Part shown: in pieces, positions 62,379 through 64,000 of the stretch
Layout of the letters: every line of letters starts with the position of its first letter
How positions within the stretch are numbered: the first letter of the stretch is position 1
Assembly: GCF_003815775.1 (NCBI RefSeq)
Contig: NZ_CP033926.1
Location: 1,364,001 to 1,428,000 of the forward strand
DNA length: 64,000 nt
Direction of reading: 5' to 3'
Source: Chryseobacterium joostei
GTDB taxonomy: Bacteria > Bacteroidota > Bacteroidia > Flavobacteriales > Weeksellaceae
The notes under the pieces: model-generated
The model's database searches: none
What the model saw: the letters and a program-made list of their open reading frames with translations, nothing else
What the model was told of the DNA's origin: nothing
Program-made: the position numbers and the translations under genes

Positions 62379-63674
62379 ATGTCCGTTAAGCATAATTTTC
62401 AAAACCAAAGCAAAAAAATCAAAAAATTTTTCGGACTACTAGGTCCTGGACTGACAACAGGGGCTGCTGATGATGACCCTTCGGGAATTGCTACATACTC
62501 CCAGACCGGGGCTCAATTCGGTTATGGGCAGCTATGGACCGCACTCTATATGCTCCCATTTATGACTGCAGTACAGGAAGCCTGTGCAAGAATAGGAATG
62601 GTTACCGGTAAAGGATTAACAGGAGTTATCAAAGAACATTATAGCAAAAAAATACTCTATAGTTCTGTAGGATTGGTTGTCATTGCTAATACAATTAATA
62701 TAGGAGCGGATATCGGAGCCATGGCGGCGGCGGCACAATTAATTATTCCTGCTGATATTGTTGTACTAATGTTGTTTTTTACTGTTAGCATACTTACTTT
62801 GGAGGTTTTCACAAGTTATCGCGTATATTCAAAAGTTCTCAAATGGCTGGCATTATCACTCCTTGCCTACCCTCTTACAGCTTTCATCATTGATCAGCCG
62901 TGGAAAGAAATATTAAAAGCCTCTATGGTTCCTCATTTTGAATTTTCTTTCAATTTTCTGTTCATAATCACTGGTGTATTTGGGACGACGATTACGCCCT
63001 ATATGTTCTTTTGGCAAGCATCTCAAGAAGTGGAAGAAGAAAATAAAAGAGGTCTGATTCAAGATGGAAAACCCAGAATCGGGTGGCGTCATATTCATGC
63101 GATGAGAAAAGATAATAATATAGGCATGATTATCTCTGAATTTACTACATGGTGTATTATTTTGGTCGGAGGAACCGTTTTACACAGCGCTCATATAACA
63201 GATATTAATACTGCCGCTGATGCAGCAAAGGCTTTAGAACCTTTAGTTCAATCATTTCCAAATTCCGGATTGATATCAAAAATTATATTTGCAATTGGTA
63301 TCATTGGCTTGGGACTTCTTGCTGTTCCAGTTCTATCAGGATCAGCATCTTATGCAGTTTCGGAAGCTCTCAACTGGAATGCAAGTTTAGATCTTAAATT
63401 TACAAAAGCAAAAGGCTTTTATATGGTCATTATTATCTCTACACTTATTGGCCTGTGCATGAATTTTATTGGAATTAATCCAGTGAAAGCCCTTGTTTAC
63501 ACAGCAGTTCTCAATGGTGTAGCTGCCGTTCCCCTCTTATTTCTGATTATCCGGATATCTGCAAGTGAACATATTATGGGAGAATTCAAAAGCAGGTGGC
63601 TGTCAAAAAGTTTATTATGGGCAACATTTTTCTTCATGGCTGCAGCATCAATTGCTATGTTTTTTACTATCTAA
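62379..63674 (+). CDS. Nramp-family divalent metal transporter, non-canonical metal site
   Basis: A 431-residue membrane protein with about eleven helices and the Nramp fold. Helix 1 reads LLGPGLTTGAADDDPSGIAT, with DPSG instead of the canonical DPGN. Helix 6 reads GVFGTTITPYMFFWQAS, where canonical Nramps have a Met (MPH) as metal ligand. These changes are those of the Nramp-related group that may move Mg or other ions rather than Mn/Fe. It lies alone. The first 18 residues are basic and unstructured. Confidence 0.88.
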   Translation: MSVKHNFQNQSKKIKKFFGLLGPGLTTGAADDDPSGIATYSQTGAQFGYGQLWTALYMLPFMTAVQEACARIGMVTGKGLTGVIKEHYSKKILYSSVGLVVIANTINIGADIGAMAAAAQLIIPADIVVLMLFFTVSILTLEVFTSYRVYSKVLKWLALSLLAYPLTAFIIDQPWKEILKASMVPHFEFSFNFLFIITGVFGTTITPYMFFWQASQEVEEENKRGLIQDGKPRIGWRHIHAMRKDNNIGMIISEFTTWCIILVGGTVLHSAHITDINTAADAAKALEPLVQSFPNSGLISKIIFAIGIIGLGLLAVPVLSGSASYAVSEALNWNASLDLKFTKAKGFYMVIIISTLIGLCMNFIGINPVKALVYTAVLNGVAAVPLLFLIIRISASEHIMGEFKSRWLSKSLLWATFFFMAAASIAMFFTI

Positions 63675-63776
63675 ATAAATCAGTAAATACTTCAGCAAAT
63701 GCTAAAGAATGAAACAGCTAATATTGACCATTTTTGTATAATTTGATACTAAATTTACATCTGCAAGATCTGAGTA

Positions 63777-64000
63777 TCATATTGAGTTATATCTTTTTTG
63801 AGATTTGATTAATTGAGAAACTGTTAGAATTCCAAATAACATAACTACAATGTAAGCAGCATAGGAAACAATTTCGCCTTGTCTACCATTTTCTTTAGAA
63901 ACTACTTCAACAAATAATCCTGTGTTATCCTTATAACCCAGCATCCAATGTAATGAGTTCCATGCAAAATGTAACCCTGTAGACAAGGCTATATTTCCAG
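63777..64000 (-). CDS. CPBP-family intramembrane protease, 3' end only
   Basis: The last 74 residues of a gene whose start lies right of the window; the frame is open to base 64000. It contains GNIALSTGLHFAWNSLHWML, the third CPBP motif (H..WN), then a final membrane helix (YAAYIVVMLFGILTVSQLI). These Abi/CaaX-type proteases sit in the inner membrane. Confidence 0.75.
   Translation of the reverse strand, partial: GNIALSTGLHFAWNSLHWMLGYKDNTGLFVEVVSKENGRQGEIVSYAAYIVVMLFGILTVSQLIKSQKRYNSI

Noticed and set aside
1..64000. tRNA genes, rRNA, CRISPR arrays and insertion sequences
   Set aside because: Looked for on both strands by eye; no cloverleaf, repeat-spacer pattern or transposase frame was convincing.

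Overview
The window reads as the chromosome of a Flavobacteriia member (phylum Bacteroidota), most likely the Chryseobacterium group. The DNA is AT-rich. It carries families typical of this phylum (DUF3945, DUF4266, DUF3570, surface proteins with a VGINT/NPSATLDI N-terminus). Several promoters match the Bacteroidota -7 element TAnnTTTG. No rRNA, tRNA, transposase or CRISPR array was found.

Layout. (1) 1-9.3 kb is mobile accessory DNA. It has a visibly AT-rich plus-strand cassette (SF1 helicase, small HTH-like protein, PD-(D/E)XK-like nuclease, second HTH-like protein) that may be a defence module. Next to it is a minus-strand block of conjugative-element genes (topoisomerase III, DUF3945 protein, excisionase-like HTH). 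(2) 9.6-19.2 kb holds a CDF metal exporter, a YebY-like gene killed by one stop codon, a membrane-anchored relative of the ExoVII large subunit, AlkB, and an S24 repressor divergent from a DinB-DnaE translesion cassette. (3) 19.3-24.2 kb is an AraC-type regulator followed by two hydrolases, a cupin and two NAD(P)H enzymes. Near-identical operators precede both the regulator and the operon. (4) 24.3-43.5 kb is a stress/low-oxygen locus: class II ribonucleotide reductase, beta-CASP nuclease, Hsp20, universal stress protein, L,D-transpeptidase, PfkB kinase, pyrophosphatase, Dps, three BON paralogues, an Mla-type transporter and a decayed P-type ATPase. It is centred on a FixL-like PAS histidine kinase and a receiver-CRP/FNR fusion regulator. 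(5) 43.7-57 kb holds a DUF6629 protein, an ApbE/DUF4266/DUF3570/thioredoxin flavinylation cluster, an intact P-type ATPase, a haem-binding protein and a CzcCBA efflux system. (6) 57.7-64 kb has tandem secreted paralogues, a TPR/LuxR-like regulator, an Nramp-like transporter and the end of a CPBP protease gene.

Main result. The kinase has the FixL haem-ligand His and the Arg 20 residues later. Its partner has an E-T-V-S-R recognition helix like FNR. FNR-type palindromes (TGAY-N4-RTCA) lie upstream of all three BON genes, the L,D-transpeptidase/Usp/kinase/regulator operon, pfkB and ppa, with weaker versions before hsp20 and the adjacent small gene. In six promoters the palindrome centre is exactly 33.5 bp from the TTTG of the -7 element. 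I infer a collapsed FixL-FixJ-FixK circuit in which one protein is both receiver and FNR-like activator. It appears to drive a dormancy-like regulon whose content resembles the mycobacterial DosR regulon.
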